Shown: positions 16,958 through 25,789, counted from the stretch's first letter. The stretch is DNA of 64,000 nucleotides from CBDHDJ01 sp965261645 (GCA_965261645.1 CBDHDJ010000004.1:1364001-1428000); one strand, 5' to 3'. Numbers and translations: made by a program. Notes: generated from the sequence alone by a model not told the origin.

Positions 16958-18835
16958 ATGCGGTTTCTCACATCCGGCTTGAAATCACTCGCGGTCGCCG
17001 CTCTGTTTGCCCTCGCGTTGCCCGTGCTGGCGCTTGTCGACTTCGGCGAGGGCGGTGAATTCGCGGTCCCACCTGCGATGGCTATGGCTGGCCAGGTGTT
17101 TCCGGGCGAGCTGACGCAGACAAGTGCCGCCGCACCGGCAATCGAGGGAGAAAAGCGGCACCCGGGGACGGAGATGGACAAACTTGCCTCGTGGCGGTCA
17201 GGGGGCAGGGACGAGGACGGGGCCGCCTTGCCCAACAAGGCGCTGCCCGGGATCCGCGCTGTCCCCATCGACCCGGTCAACCTGGATGATCCCACCGTCG
17301 AAGACCTCGTGACCAGCCGATTGGGCTTCCCGGAGTACATCGCTTTGGATGCGGGGGCGGGCAAGATGTATTGGACCGACTGGCGAACGGGCACGATTCA
17401 GCGGGCCGATCTGGATGGCTCTAACGTCGAAGACCTCGTAACCGACGGATTGACCGCCCCACGCGGCATCACCCTGGATGTGAGTGCGGGCAAGATTTAC
17501 TGGACTGAAGAGGGGACCGCCACAGTCCGGCGCGCCAACCTGGACGGCACCAACGTCGAAGACCTCGTGAGGGGCGGACGACGCGAACCGGGCGGCATCG
17601 CCCTGGATGTGGCGGCAGGCAGAATGTATTGGACGGACGGGGGTGGTTCCAAGATTTGGCGGGCCGACCTGGATGGCTTCAACATCGAACTGGTTATGCA
17701 CGGCGGCGGCGTTCCGGAGGGCATCGCTCTGGATGTCAATGCGGGCAAGATGTACTGGACCGACCTCACAAGGGAGGAGATCGGGCGGGCAAACCTGGAT
17801 GGCTCCAACGCGGAATACCTCGTGACTCGCGGTTTGGAGTTTCCGGAGGACGTCGCCCTGGATGTTGGAGCGGGCAAGATGTACTGGACCGATGGGTGGA
17901 CGAAGAAGATCCAGCGGGCCAACCTTGACGGCACCAACGTCGAAGACCTCGTGACCGGCAAGTGGGGCCATCCGGAGGGCATCGCCCTGGATGTCGCAGC
18001 GGGCAAGATGTACTGGGTCGACTCAGGAATGCTCGAACTTCGGCGGGCCAACCTTGACGGTTCCAACGTCGAAGACCTCGTGGGCGACGGATTGGCTTTT
18101 CCGACCGGTATTGCCCTCGATATGACGGCGGAGAAGATCTACTGGACTGACTTCGGGACGGGAAAAGTCCAGCGGGCCGACCTTGACGGGTCCAACGTCG
18201 AAGACCTCGTAAGCGGCGGATTGAGGAGTGCGCAAGGTATCGCCCTGGATGTCGCGGCGGGCAAAATGTACTGGACTACATTCGAAGTGGCCACAATCCA
18301 GCGGGCCGACCTTGACGGGTCCAATGTCGAAGACCTCATCGGCGAGTTTCGCGGCTATCTCGTGACACCGCAGGACATCGCCCTGGATGTGACAGCAGGC
18401 AAGATGTACTGGGTCGAAGAGAGGGAAACGGGGAGTATCCAGCGGGCCAACCTGGACGGCACCAAAATGGAAGAGCTCGTGAGCGGCGACGGGTTGTCCG
18501 ATACAAACGACATCGCCCTGGATGTTGAGGCGGGCAAAATCTACTGGATCGAAGATGGCGGGAAGGCAATTCGCCGAGCCAATCTGGACGGCTCCAATGT
18601 CGAGGACGTCGTGACCAGCACAATGGGAGGTCTGAAGTGCATCGCCCTGGATACTCAGGGGGGCAAGATCTACTGGATCGAAGATGGAGCAAAGGCAATC
18701 CGCCGGGCCAACCTGGACGGCTCCGGCGTCGAGCACTTCGTGACCAGCGGAATGGGAAGTCCTGAGCGCATCGCCCTGGATGTTGAGGCTGGAAAGATGT
18801 ATTGGACCGATTGGGGATCAGATCGCCAGCGATAG
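16958..18835 (+). CDS. Secreted YWTD (LDL-receptor class B) beta-propeller protein, 3'-truncated
   Basis: The N-terminus has a charged start and a hydrophobic helix (residues about 10-27, LAVAALFALALPVLALV), a likely signal peptide, so the protein is probably exported. From about residue 128 to the end there are 12 repeats of 42-43 residues with the pattern IALDV.AGKMYWTD...I.RA(N/D)LDGSNVEDLV. This is the YWTD/LDL-receptor class B blade, enough for two six-bladed propellers. The final blade breaks off after YWTDWGSD, where minus-strand IS3 sequence begins, and the stop codon comes from the IS sequence. Such propellers mediate extracellular protein or glycan binding; the partner is unknown. 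Start ATG 16958 follows AGGGCGGAAGGGGCG. Confidence 0.85.
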   Translation: MRFLTSGLKSLAVAALFALALPVLALVDFGEGGEFAVPPAMAMAGQVFPGELTQTSAAAPAIEGEKRHPGTEMDKLASWRSGGRDEDGAALPNKALPGIRAVPIDPVNLDDPTVEDLVTSRLGFPEYIALDAGAGKMYWTDWRTGTIQRADLDGSNVEDLVTDGLTAPRGITLDVSAGKIYWTEEGTATVRRANLDGTNVEDLVRGGRREPGGIALDVAAGRMYWTDGGGSKIWRADLDGFNIELVMHGGGVPEGIALDVNAGKMYWTDLTREEIGRANLDGSNAEYLVTRGLEFPEDVALDVGAGKMYWTDGWTKKIQRANLDGTNVEDLVTGKWGHPEGIALDVAAGKMYWVDSGMLELRRANLDGSNVEDLVGDGLAFPTGIALDMTAEKIYWTDFGTGKVQRADLDGSNVEDLVSGGLRSAQGIALDVAAGKMYWTTFEVATIQRADLDGSNVEDLIGEFRGYLVTPQDIALDVTAGKMYWVEERETGSIQRANLDGTKMEELVSGDGLSDTNDIALDVEAGKIYWIEDGGKAIRRANLDGSNVEDVVTSTMGGLKCIALDTQGGKIYWIEDGAKAIRRANLDGSGVEHFVTSGMGSPERIALDVEAGKMYWTDWGSDRQR

Positions 18836-18945
18836 AAGGTCGTCTCCGTTACACCGATCTCCTTCACCGCCGACGCGATCGACTTGCCGTCCGATGTCGT
18901 CACGTCCACCTGCCGCAGTCTGGTGACGATCGCCTCCGGCGAATG
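18818..18945 (-). pseudogene. IS3-family OrfA N-terminal remnant
   Basis: The minus strand reads SPEAIVTRLRQVDVTTSDGK, then SIASAVKEIGVTETTFYRWR and SD. This is the helix-turn-helix of IS3-family OrfA proteins. The insertion supplied the premature end of the YWTD propeller gene. Only about 40 codons remain. Confidence 0.7.
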
Positions 18946-18959
18946 CCGCCTTAAGGTGC

Positions 18960-19112
18960 CTATTGGATGCCTGACGGTGCGGGATGCGGACTAAAGCCTC
19001 GCGCGTCAACTGCCGCCGGGCCCGGACATAGTCCCCCACGATGATGTAGCCGCCGGCAAACCCGTGCTCGTCCCGTAGCCGCTCGCGTACCACGAACCGC
19101 CACATGTTGTTC
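18960..19112 (-). pseudogene. IS21-family IstA internal remnant
   Basis: The minus strand encodes RERLRDEHGFAGGYIIVGDY followed by VRARRQLTREALVRIPHRQA. This aligns with the internal IstA segment ERLRDEHGFTGKETIVKDYV.ERR in the two complete IS21 copies of this window, but is clearly diverged, so it comes from a different IS21 element. It has no catalytic residues. Confidence 0.65.
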
Positions 19113-19343
19113 AACAGCGTGGAGCGTTGGGGTTTCAACATCAATCTGTATGACGTGCCTGATCTCGAAGCTTTCCTCCGTGCCGCCCTCATGCTGCCCC
19201 GATCATTGACGGCGGACTTCAACTTTCCGGCTTGGCAATACTACGGCCGCGGCTCGGGCGAAGAGCGGGTTGATCACCATTACGAACTGCGTCCCGGCGA
19301 CATTCGCCGGCAGGAAGTGGACTCCGGAAGCACGGACGCCTGA
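19104..19343 (+). pseudogene. Unrecognised C-terminal fragment next to a glycosyltransferase remnant
   Basis: The frame encodes RWGFNINLYDVPDLEAFLRA, LMLPRSLTADFNFPAWQYYG and a short tail ending in a stop. The composition and codon usage look like real protein and the frame is open on its left into IS debris, so this is probably the C-terminal end of a longer protein. It sits 25 bp upstream of a glycosyltransferase start in the same direction, which suggests an old surface-polysaccharide operon. I cannot identify the family. Confidence 0.4.
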
Positions 19344-19368
19344 TCTCCCGGAACGGGGATGTTCAGTG

Positions 19369-19473
19369 ATGGTGCTCATCGTCAACGAGAAGTATCCGCC
19401 CTACATCAGTGGCGGTGCCGAGCGTTCCGCTCAGATCCTCGCCGAGGAACTCCCCACTAGGCGCCCCCCTTAA
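19369..19473 (+). pseudogene. N-terminal fragment of a GT4-type glycosyltransferase
   Basis: The frame reads VLIVNEKYPPYISGGAERSA followed by QILAEEL and then a stop within a few codons. This is the typical first beta-strand and donor loop of family 4 glycosyltransferases (LIVNE.YPP..GGAE.....LA..L). The remaining roughly 340 residues are missing, replaced by sequence leading into the toxin-antitoxin locus. Confidence 0.6.
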
Positions 19474-19594
19474 GTGACTTTGCGCCCAAAACCCAGACAG
19501 GCGGTCTTCATTTTTTCGGCCTGAGCGATGTTCATGTGCCTCCGGGCTATGCCGGCGTCCGGTAGACCGCATCGACGAAATGGGCGCTTGAATT

Positions 19595-19615
19595 ATATGC
19601 GGCATTGCCGCATAT
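19595..19615. promoter_or_regulatory. Palindromic operator of the HigBA-like module
   Basis: A perfect inverted repeat ATATGCGGCA-T-TGCCGCATAT lies 9 bp before the toxin start codon. Position and symmetry are those expected for the autoregulatory operator bound by the HTH antitoxin. Confidence 0.6.
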
Positions 19616-19624
19616 TTGGCGTTG

Positions 19625-19957
19625 ATGCAGCTCTTCGTTACCCGCACTTATGAACGGGCCATTCGCAAGTTGATCTCGGAGGAAGCCCGGAAGGAAATGG
19701 AGGCGGCGATCGTCGCCGACCCTGACGAAGCGCCAGTCATTCGGGGAACGGGAGGGATTCGCAAATTGTGATGGGCGGGTTCCGGCCGGGGCAGGCGGGG
19801 CGGCATACGGACAATCTACTTCTACCATTCCGGCCCGGAAGCTATCTATTTGCTGGCGGTTTACGCTAAGGCAGATCGCGACGATCTGACCTCGGCGGAC
19901 AAGAAAGTGCTGTCACGGCTGGTGACGGCAATCAAGAAATGGGGGACGGACAAATGA
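19625..19957 (+). pseudogene. higB: RelE/HigB-type toxin with an in-frame nonsense codon
   Basis: The frame encodes a RelE-superfamily ribosome-dependent mRNase fold: YERAIRKLISEEARKEMEAA, VIRGTGGIRKL, then a TGA at 19769-19771, then WAGSGRGRRGGIRTIYFYH, IYLLAVYAKADRDDLT and a C-terminal helix. Relatives have Arg where the TGA stands (RKLRWA), so a single CGA-to-TGA change explains it. The rest of the frame is intact to 19957, which suggests recent inactivation. The stop overlaps the antitoxin start (ATGA), as in functional modules. Read-through is possible but there is no evidence for it. Confidence 0.75.
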
Positions 19958-20259
19958 ATATGGAACGAACTCAGGTCGGTCGCGAGGTCGAGGCGGCACT
20001 GAGCGAGGTTCTTGCCCATGTGCGCGGCGAGGTTGATCTGCCGTGCCGGTTCGTCGACGACCCTGCCGCCGAGCGGATCCTCGCGCTTCGCAAACGCTTG
20101 GGGCTGAGCCGTCAGAAGTTCGCGGATCGTTTTGGTCTCGATGCGCGTGCCCTGCAGGATTGGGAACAAGGCCGCCGCGTTCCGGATCGTGCCGCCCGTG
20201 TCTTACTGACTGTCATCGACAGTGATCCGGAAGCTGTCGTGCGGGCGCTCGGCAAGTAA
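19954..20259 (+). CDS. higA: HigA-type antitoxin, XRE-family HTH
   Basis: This 101-residue protein has a helix-turn-helix at about residues 46-75 (ILALRKRLGLSRQKFADRFG followed by LDARALQDWEQGRRVPDRAA). In intact modules it neutralises the cognate toxin and represses the operon through the upstream palindrome. The start at 19954 overlaps the toxin stop; a further ATG lies 6 bp downstream. The antitoxin is intact while its toxin is broken, so it may persist only as a regulator or an anti-addiction gene. Confidence 0.8.
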   Translation: MNMERTQVGREVEAALSEVLAHVRGEVDLPCRFVDDPAAERILALRKRLGLSRQKFADRFGLDARALQDWEQGRRVPDRAARVLLTVIDSDPEAVVRALGK

Positions 20260-20451
20260 AGGAGCAAACACCGAGTGCCTCATCCCCGGGTGAAGGCACG
20301 CTTCATTTCGTCACCGCCCAAGAGATTCCCTCCGATGTGAGAACGGCGGTGACAAATTAGTCCACGGAAGCGGCGGGATTTCCCAGTCGCGGGCGGAGTA
20401 AAACTCTGCCACCTGTAGCCTTCGATCTTTTTTGAGATGGAAGGCGGGAGG

Positions 20452-21951
20452 ATGTACACCGTGGACCTATATCTGCGCGTTCGGCTGGCCTGCCATGTTG
20501 ATGGTCTGAGCCAGCGAGAGGCGGCAAGTCGGTTTGGCATTGCGCGCGAGACGGTGAGGAAGATGCTGCGGCATTCGGAACCGCCGGGATATCGGCGACG
20601 CCAGCCACCGAAACGCCCGAAACTGGCCCCCTTCACGGATATCATCGACCGTATTCTGGAGGAGGACCGAACGGTTCACCGTAAGCAGCACCACACGGCG
20701 AAGCGTATATTCGAGCGCCTTCGCGACGAACATGGCTTTACGGGCAAAGAGACCATCGTGAAGGATTACGTTCGGGAACGGCGCCTTCGTCGGCGTGAGA
20801 TGTTTGTGCCGTTGTCACATCCTCCGGGCCATGCTCAAGCGGACTTTGGCGAGGCGGATGCGATCATCGCCGGCGTCAAGTATCGGGCGCATTTTTTCGT
20901 CATGACACTTCCCCACAGCGATGCCTGCTTCGTTGCGGCCTACCCGGCGGCGACGACGGAGGCCTGGCTGGACGGGCACAACAGAGCCTTTGTTTTTTTC
21001 GGCGGCGTTCCCCAATCGATTCTTTACGACAACGACAAGTGTCTGGTGTCGCGCATCTTGTCAGATGGCACGCGGCAACGAACGCGGCCGTTCAGCGGGC
21101 TGCAGTCCCATTACCTCTTCGAGGACCGCTACGGCCGTCCCGGCAAGGGTAACGACAAAGGCAATGTGGAGGGGGTGGTCGGCTATGCCCGGCGGAACTT
21201 CATGACGCCGCTTCCCCGGTTCGCGAGCTGGGACGCCTTCAATGGCCACCTGGAAGAGCAATGCCGCAACCGGCAAGGCAACGTCCTGCGCGGCCACCGC
21301 GAGAGCATCGGCGAACGGTTTGTGCGTGACCGCGAAGCGTTGAAGAGGCCACTGCCGGCACCGTTCGACGCGTGCGACAAGCAGGGCACGCGGGTCAACT
21401 CGCTGTCCCTGGTGCGCTACCGGACGAATGACTATTCCGTGCCCGTCGCCTACGGCCATCAGGAAGTCTGGATCCGTGGCTATGTCCACGAGGTGGTTAT
21501 CGGTTGCGGCGCCGGGATCATTGCCCGACACCCCCGTTCCTACGACCGGGAAGATATGGTCTTCGATCCGATCCACTACCTGCCTTTGCTGGAGCACAAG
21601 ATCGGCGCCCTGGATCAGGCCGCGCCGCTAGCCGGATGGGAACTGCCTGATGCCTTCCCAACCCTGCGCCGTCTCCTGGAGGCGCGCATGGGCAAGGCCG
21701 GCAAGCGGGAATACGTCCAGGTCCTTCGGCTTCTGGAGACCTTCGATCTCGAGGTGCTTCACGGCGCGGTGAAGGACGCCCTGCGCCTGGGTGCGATCGG
21801 CTACGACGCCGTCAAACACCTTGTGCTGTGCCGTATCGAGCGACGCCCGCCCAAACTCGACCTGGATATCTATCCCTACCTGCCTCGGGCCAACGTGGCG
21901 ACCACGGCCGCCGCCAGTTATATGAGCTTGTTGGGTGGAGGCGCGTCATGA
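20452..21951 (+). CDS. istA: IS21 transposase IstA (copy 1)
   Basis: This DDE transposase acts with IstB in cut-and-paste movement of IS21 elements. The N-terminal HTH is SQREAASRFGIARETVRKML. The rve core shows HAQADFGEAD (first Asp), SILYDNDKCLV (second Asp) and GNDKGNVEGVVGYARR (Glu). The C-terminal domain reads NDYSVPVAYGHQEVWIRGYV. ATG 20452 starts the family-conserved MYTVDLYLRVR; an in-frame ATG at 20437 is possible because GGAGG directly abuts the 20452 start. It differs from copy 2 at two residues (Lys versus Glu in VHR.QHH; Ala versus Ser in PFD.CDK). Confidence 0.95.
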   Translation: MYTVDLYLRVRLACHVDGLSQREAASRFGIARETVRKMLRHSEPPGYRRRQPPKRPKLAPFTDIIDRILEEDRTVHRKQHHTAKRIFERLRDEHGFTGKETIVKDYVRERRLRRREMFVPLSHPPGHAQADFGEADAIIAGVKYRAHFFVMTLPHSDACFVAAYPAATTEAWLDGHNRAFVFFGGVPQSILYDNDKCLVSRILSDGTRQRTRPFSGLQSHYLFEDRYGRPGKGNDKGNVEGVVGYARRNFMTPLPRFASWDAFNGHLEEQCRNRQGNVLRGHRESIGERFVRDREALKRPLPAPFDACDKQGTRVNSLSLVRYRTNDYSVPVAYGHQEVWIRGYVHEVVIGCGAGIIARHPRSYDREDMVFDPIHYLPLLEHKIGALDQAAPLAGWELPDAFPTLRRLLEARMGKAGKREYVQVLRLLETFDLEVLHGAVKDALRLGAIGYDAVKHLVLCRIERRPPKLDLDIYPYLPRANVATTAAASYMSLLGGGAS

Positions 21952-22718
21952 CCGATACGCCGCAAGTGTTGCTGGCCCATCACCTCAAGACCCTGAAACT
22001 GCCGACGTTCCTGCGCGAATACGACAAGCTGGCCCGCCAATGCGCCACCGAGGGCGCCGACCATGTGCGGTATCTTGTCCGTCTGACCGAGTTGGAACTG
22101 ATCGACCGTGAGCGCCGCATGGTCGAGCGGCGGATCAGACAGGCCAGGTTCCCCGCCGTCAAAAGCCTCGACAGCTTCGACTTCAAGGCCATCGCATCGC
22201 TCAACAAGATGCTGGTTCTGGAGTTGGCGCGATGCGAATACGTCGAGCGTCGTGAGAATATCATCGCGCTCGGCAACAGCGGAACCGGCAAGACCCATAT
22301 CGCCCTCGGTCTCGGTCTGGCGGCCTGCCAAAAGGGGCTCTCCGTCGGCTTCCTCACGGCCGCTGCCCTGGTTCATGAACTGATGGAGGCCAGGGATGAA
22401 AAACGCCTGTTGCGCCTGCAGAAGCAACTGGCAAAGTATCACCTTCTGATCATCGACGAACTCGGCTTCGTGCCGCTCTCGAAGACCGGCGCCGAGCTGC
22501 TGTTCGAAGTCTTCAGCCAGCGCTACGAGCGGGGCTCGATCCTGGTGACCTCCAACTTGCCGTTCGATGAGTGGACGGAGATATTCGGCTCGGAACGCCT
22601 GACCGGGGCTTTGCTGGACCGCCTCACCCACCATGTCCATATCCTGGAAATGAACGGCGAGAGCTATCGTCTCAACCAAAGCCAAAAACGGCGGAAATTC
22701 CCCAAAATACCTGCTTAA
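21948..22718 (+). CDS. istB: IS21 helper ATPase IstB (copy 1)
   Basis: This 256-residue AAA+ protein related to DnaC directs target selection for IstA. Walker A is GNSGTGKTHIA, Walker B is LLIIDELGF, and the arginine-rich region around QRYERGSILVTSNLPFDEW carries sensor residues. ATG 21948 overlaps the istA stop as ATGA, typical of coupled istAB. The sequence is intact. Confidence 0.95.
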   Translation: MTDTPQVLLAHHLKTLKLPTFLREYDKLARQCATEGADHVRYLVRLTELELIDRERRMVERRIRQARFPAVKSLDSFDFKAIASLNKMLVLELARCEYVERRENIIALGNSGTGKTHIALGLGLAACQKGLSVGFLTAAALVHELMEARDEKRLLRLQKQLAKYHLLIIDELGFVPLSKTGAELLFEVFSQRYERGSILVTSNLPFDEWTEIFGSERLTGALLDRLTHHVHILEMNGESYRLNQSQKRRKFPKIPA

Positions 22719-22918
22719 CCGCCGGTGCAATGGTTGACCCGGTGGGTCCACAGGAACCTCCCACGCTGCTTCGCTCCGCGTAACGCAAGCGCTACACGAA
22801 GCAGCGCGGGTCCCTCCTATGGACTACCGGGACAACCCCCCAACACCGCGTACCGCATAACGTTAAGTGGACTAGTTTTACTCCGCCCGGGTGGACTAAT
22901 TTTGCTCCGCCGTTGACA

Positions 22919-23053
22919 GCTGTCCTCGCCGCGCAGGCCCGACACCACGATCCGGATCTTCTCCTCAGCCGAATACTGCTTGCGCGTCTTGCGGCGAATA
23001 TCCCGAACAGCTCTTTCCGCCGGGTCGTTCTTGCTCATGGATTTCTGCCTCAT
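22919..23053 (-). pseudogene. IS3-family OrfA N-terminal fragment, cut by IS21 copy 1
   Basis: The minus strand reads MSKNDPAERAVRDIRRKTRK followed by QYSAEEKIRIVVSGLRGEDS, the conserved OrfA start of an IS3 subgroup. It is interrupted at the right terminal repeat of IS21 copy 1. The remainder of OrfA and all of OrfB are absent on the other side of that element. Confidence 0.75.
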
Positions 23054-23199
23054 CTTCGTTCCCTTCGGTCACACGATGAGCCAGAAATCCTCCGTTATCC
23101 AATTACCTCAATTTGTCCCATAAGCGTTGGCGGGGAACACTGCGCGCCGTGCTCGCCGGCTTCCGCGATCACCCCGAACGGCAACGCTGGTAACTCGTG

Positions 23200-23397
23200 G
23201 ATAGACCCTGTGAAGGCGATGCCGTGCTGATGCGCCAGTCCCGACATCCGGTCCATGTCGGGATCTGGCTCACCGTCGACTGAGGCGGCGTGCTGCACGC
23301 CGCCCGCGACATCGGCGTCGTGTTTCAGCACCCGGCCGATCTCACGGCCCATGGTTGGCGGATCGACGGGTTCTACCGCTTCACCGGAGACATCTGA
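23200..23397 (+). pseudogene. Phage-tail NlpC/P60-type peptidase remnant
   Basis: The frame reads EGDAVLMRQSRHPVHVGIWL, a TGA in place of a coding triplet, then GGVLHAARDIGVVFQHPADL and GWRIDGFYRF. The H-V-G-I-W and GVLHA..GVVF patterns resemble the C-terminal half of phage or gene-transfer-agent cell-wall peptidases. A following short frame starting MPGTVVMLRKPQ looks like the next tail gene's start. Both are decayed. Confidence 0.45.
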
Positions 23398-23768
23398 TGC
23401 CCGGCACCGTCGTCATGCTGCGCAAGCCGCAGTGAACGAATCCCATCTCACCGAGATCGAGCGCGCGGAAGTGGCGCTGCGCCTCGCGGCCGTGCCGAGT
23501 GCACCCAGGTTAAGGGTGAAAGATGAGCCATCGAGCAGCCGCGATCAGCAGAGACTCGTAGCTGCTTCGGTGGGTGCCACGGCGAAACGGGATGTCATGG
23601 CGATCCCTCCCGCTCGATGAAGCGTACCGACATCTCTGCGTAACGCATGGCAGCATGAGTCTCGAGACCGTCATCGTCCGTGCAACCTCATCCGGCCGGT
23701 CAACGTTCGGCGAAAGTTGTAGAAAATCCACTAATCCGCACATCGCTGGGTAGACCTCGCCTCGGTCA
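23398..23768. other. Gene-free debris between the phage remnant and the O-antigen ligase
   Basis: After the short frame MPGTVVMLRKPQ, which ends at about 23436, I see no supported gene. The stretch has no clear repeat or hairpin with a T-run. Confidence 0.4.
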
Positions 23769-25043
23769 TTAGGGTCCCTTATGCACGGTCGGCGGCGTTG
23801 TTGCGCGGTCCCAAGCGTCTCGATGCCGATCGATCGCGAGCAGGCCGACTGACATCGCCGCGCTAAGACACAGGGCGGCAATCCACCAAGTCTGCCAGAC
23901 GCCAAAACTCAGGACGAGGGGCGGAAGAGCGGCGACCAACCCTGCACAGCCAGCTGCGCAATGCCACGGGCAGGCACGCAGCTGCCAGACGCCTCGCAGG
24001 AAGCCGACAAAGATGAGGCAGATCGCAATGACACCCGCGATACCCAGTTCGAGCCAGATCTGCAACAGCGCGTTGTGCGGGTGCAGCGGCATTGCCGCAG
24101 GGGCATAGCCGAGTTGAGACCGCAATTCCTCGATCACATGGCCTTCGCGCCCGATCGCGCGCGCCGCATCAAACCCAGCACCACGAGGTGCATAGAGGCC
24201 ACTCTGTTCGGCGGCAAAGGTCCAAATGCCGACGCGGTGGACCCATGCCGCTGGCAATTCGATCACGTGCTTCCGAAAACCGTCCAAGGTAACCACGTCG
24301 AGGGACAGCGATGGGGCGAAGCCCGCATAGAGGCAGAATATGACGCCAAGAACGGCAAGTGTCGTGCGTGGTGCCAGACGCGCTGCGAACAGCGCCACGG
24401 CGCCAAGCAGGCCGCCGAGCAGCGCCGCGTTCATCGGCAAGAGCGCGACCGCTGTGACGGCGACGGCAAGAAACATGAACCCTGCGATTCGATTTCTGCC
24501 AGCTATCGCTACCACGGTCGGCCACATCAGGATGGCGAACAGCGTCGTGCCACGACCTACGCGTTCGAGGTTGATATCGATTGCGCTCGCGCCTTCGCCG
24601 CGCATCACCCGAGTCAGGGCCGCACCGCTTACGCCTTCGACGATAAAAACGATGGCGGCAACGACCATGGCGACCACAATTGCCTTACGTACGGGGCCTT
24701 TATGTACGTACGCGTTTGATAACGTCAACATCCACAGCGCAAACACGAGGCCCAGCAAAAATAGACCGACGGTACGCAGTGCCTTGCCCGGATCATTGAG
24801 CGGCGACCAGAACGCAGATGCAACGATCCACACCGATAGAATCAACAAGCCAAGAAGGAGCTCCGTCGGGACTGCGCGCAGCTTGCCGCGAAGAGCCGTC
24901 GGCGAAAACGCCGCGAGCGCGATCAGAAATAGAACGACAACGGTCCCGTTTGAGGCCAATGGCATGACGAGACCGAGCAACATAACTGGCGCTGCTACAA
25001 CCCAGACGCGGCGCGGGGCAACACTTTGCTGGATAGGCGTCAT
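23769..25043 (-). CDS. O-antigen ligase family membrane protein
   Basis: This 424-residue polytopic inner-membrane protein has about 10-11 hydrophobic helices and a large periplasmic loop. Within the loop, the PLHPHNALLQIWLELGIAG segment is the hallmark of the Wzy_C/WaaL family, whose His is important for glycan transfer. The family joins undecaprenyl-linked polysaccharide to lipid A-core or to other acceptors, or polymerises it. The start is placed at ATG 25043 (MTPIQQSVAPRRVW); an in-frame ATG ten codons upstream is less likely. The gene stands alone among mobile elements, and the neighbouring glycosyltransferase and EPS-type regulator remnants suggest it belonged to a surface-polysaccharide island. 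Confidence 0.8.
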   Translation of the reverse strand: MTPIQQSVAPRRVWVVAAPVMLLGLVMPLASNGTVVVLFLIALAAFSPTALRGKLRAVPTELLLGLLILSVWIVASAFWSPLNDPGKALRTVGLFLLGLVFALWMLTLSNAYVHKGPVRKAIVVAMVVAAIVFIVEGVSGAALTRVMRGEGASAIDINLERVGRGTTLFAILMWPTVVAIAGRNRIAGFMFLAVAVTAVALLPMNAALLGGLLGAVALFAARLAPRTTLAVLGVIFCLYAGFAPSLSLDVVTLDGFRKHVIELPAAWVHRVGIWTFAAEQSGLYAPRGAGFDAARAIGREGHVIEELRSQLGYAPAAMPLHPHNALLQIWLELGIAGVIAICLIFVGFLRGVWQLRACPWHCAAGCAGLVAALPPLVLSFGVWQTWWIAALCLSAAMSVGLLAIDRHRDAWDRATTPPTVHKGP

Positions 25044-25213
25044 GGTTGCTGCGCGAAAGAGGACTGGACGCACATCCAGGCCGCCTTAGCCACGGCTTCG
25101 ACTCGCGGCGAGGACATGGCCGCGGCGCGGGGTGCAATCATAGACAAAAGCTCCTTGCTTCGAGTCTACCACCGGGGCATAGGTGGCACATAGACGCTGA
25201 CGGCAGACACCAG

Positions 25214-25371
25214 GGTGGTTGCCCAGGTGGTAACCACGGCTCGCCGGTTACCACCCGAAGAGCGCTGAAAAACGACGGTTCGTCAAAGAGTTAGCCCCAA
25301 ATCAGGGTGGTAACCTGGGTGGTAACCAGCTGGTAACCACGGGCGCTTGGTTACCACCCCAGGTTACCACT
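25214..25371. repeat. Cluster of GGTGGTAACC decamers in both orientations
   Basis: Eight copies or close variants occur. Plus-oriented copies start at 25214 (GGTGGTTGCC), 25226, 25306, 25318 and 25329 (variant); minus-oriented copies start at 25246, 25349 and 25362 (9 of 10). Neighbouring direct copies are 12 bp apart, roughly one helical turn, and opposed copies can form hairpins. The cluster ends against an IS3 orfA fragment. This could be a multi-site protein-binding region or the subterminal repeats of an element end. Confidence 0.7.
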
Positions 25372-25374
25372 TGA

Positions 25375-25640
25375 GAGAGCGCCTCGTTCAGGATCATCTT
25401 GTCCAGCATCAGGTCGGAGACCGCCTTGCGCAACCGCGCGTTCTCCTTCTCCAGATCCTTCAAGCGCTTGACTTGATCGACCTTCAGGCCACCGTATTCA
25501 CGACGCCAGCGGTAATAGCTCTGTCCCGAGATCCCGAGACCTTTGCAGATCAGTCCGATCTTCTCGCCCTGCGACAGCCGTACCTCGGCTTCCCGCAGCA
25601 TCCCGATGATCTCTTCTGGTGTGTAGCGCTTCCGGCTCAT
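25375..25640 (-). pseudogene. IS3-family (IS407-like) OrfA, 3'-truncated
   Basis: From ATG 25640 leftwards the frame gives SRKRYTPEEIIGMLREAEVR, GISGQSYYRWRREYGGLKVD and LEKENARLRKAVSDLMLDKM, then ILNEALSQ. It has the HTH and leucine-zipper of IS3 OrfA, about 90% of its usual length. It then runs into the GGTGGTAACC cluster with no normal stop and no OrfB. Confidence 0.8.
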
Positions 25641-25789
25641 CTATTCGTCCTCACAAGGTCAGATTAGCCGGACTCTGCCCAATCATCCTGGACCGGTTTT
25701 CAGGGTGCAGGTCAATCGGTCCCGTTGGAATACCGGTTGACATCGCGCTATGGACTTGTCATTCATTCCCTGAAACTCGAAAGTGACGC

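Larger units (their letters stand above)
20338..22918 (+). mobile_element. IS21-family element, copy 1
   Basis: The 2581-bp element has imperfect terminal repeats: the left end starts TGAGAACGGCGGTGACAAAT and the right end, read inwards, starts TGTCAACGGCGGAGCAAAAT, both continuing TAGTCCAC. It carries istA and istB. A 10-bp hairpin (CGCTGCTTCG...CGAAGCAGCG) lies between istB and the right end. No target duplication is visible. The right flank is an IS3 orfA, but the left flank is not the other half of that gene, so one side was rearranged. It is nearly identical to copy 2 at 29821-32401. Confidence 0.9.

Noticed and set aside
19769..19771. Programmed UGA read-through or selenocysteine in the HigB-like toxin
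   Set aside because: No selenocysteine-insertion-like hairpin is evident, relatives have Arg at this position, and one C-to-T change explains the stop.
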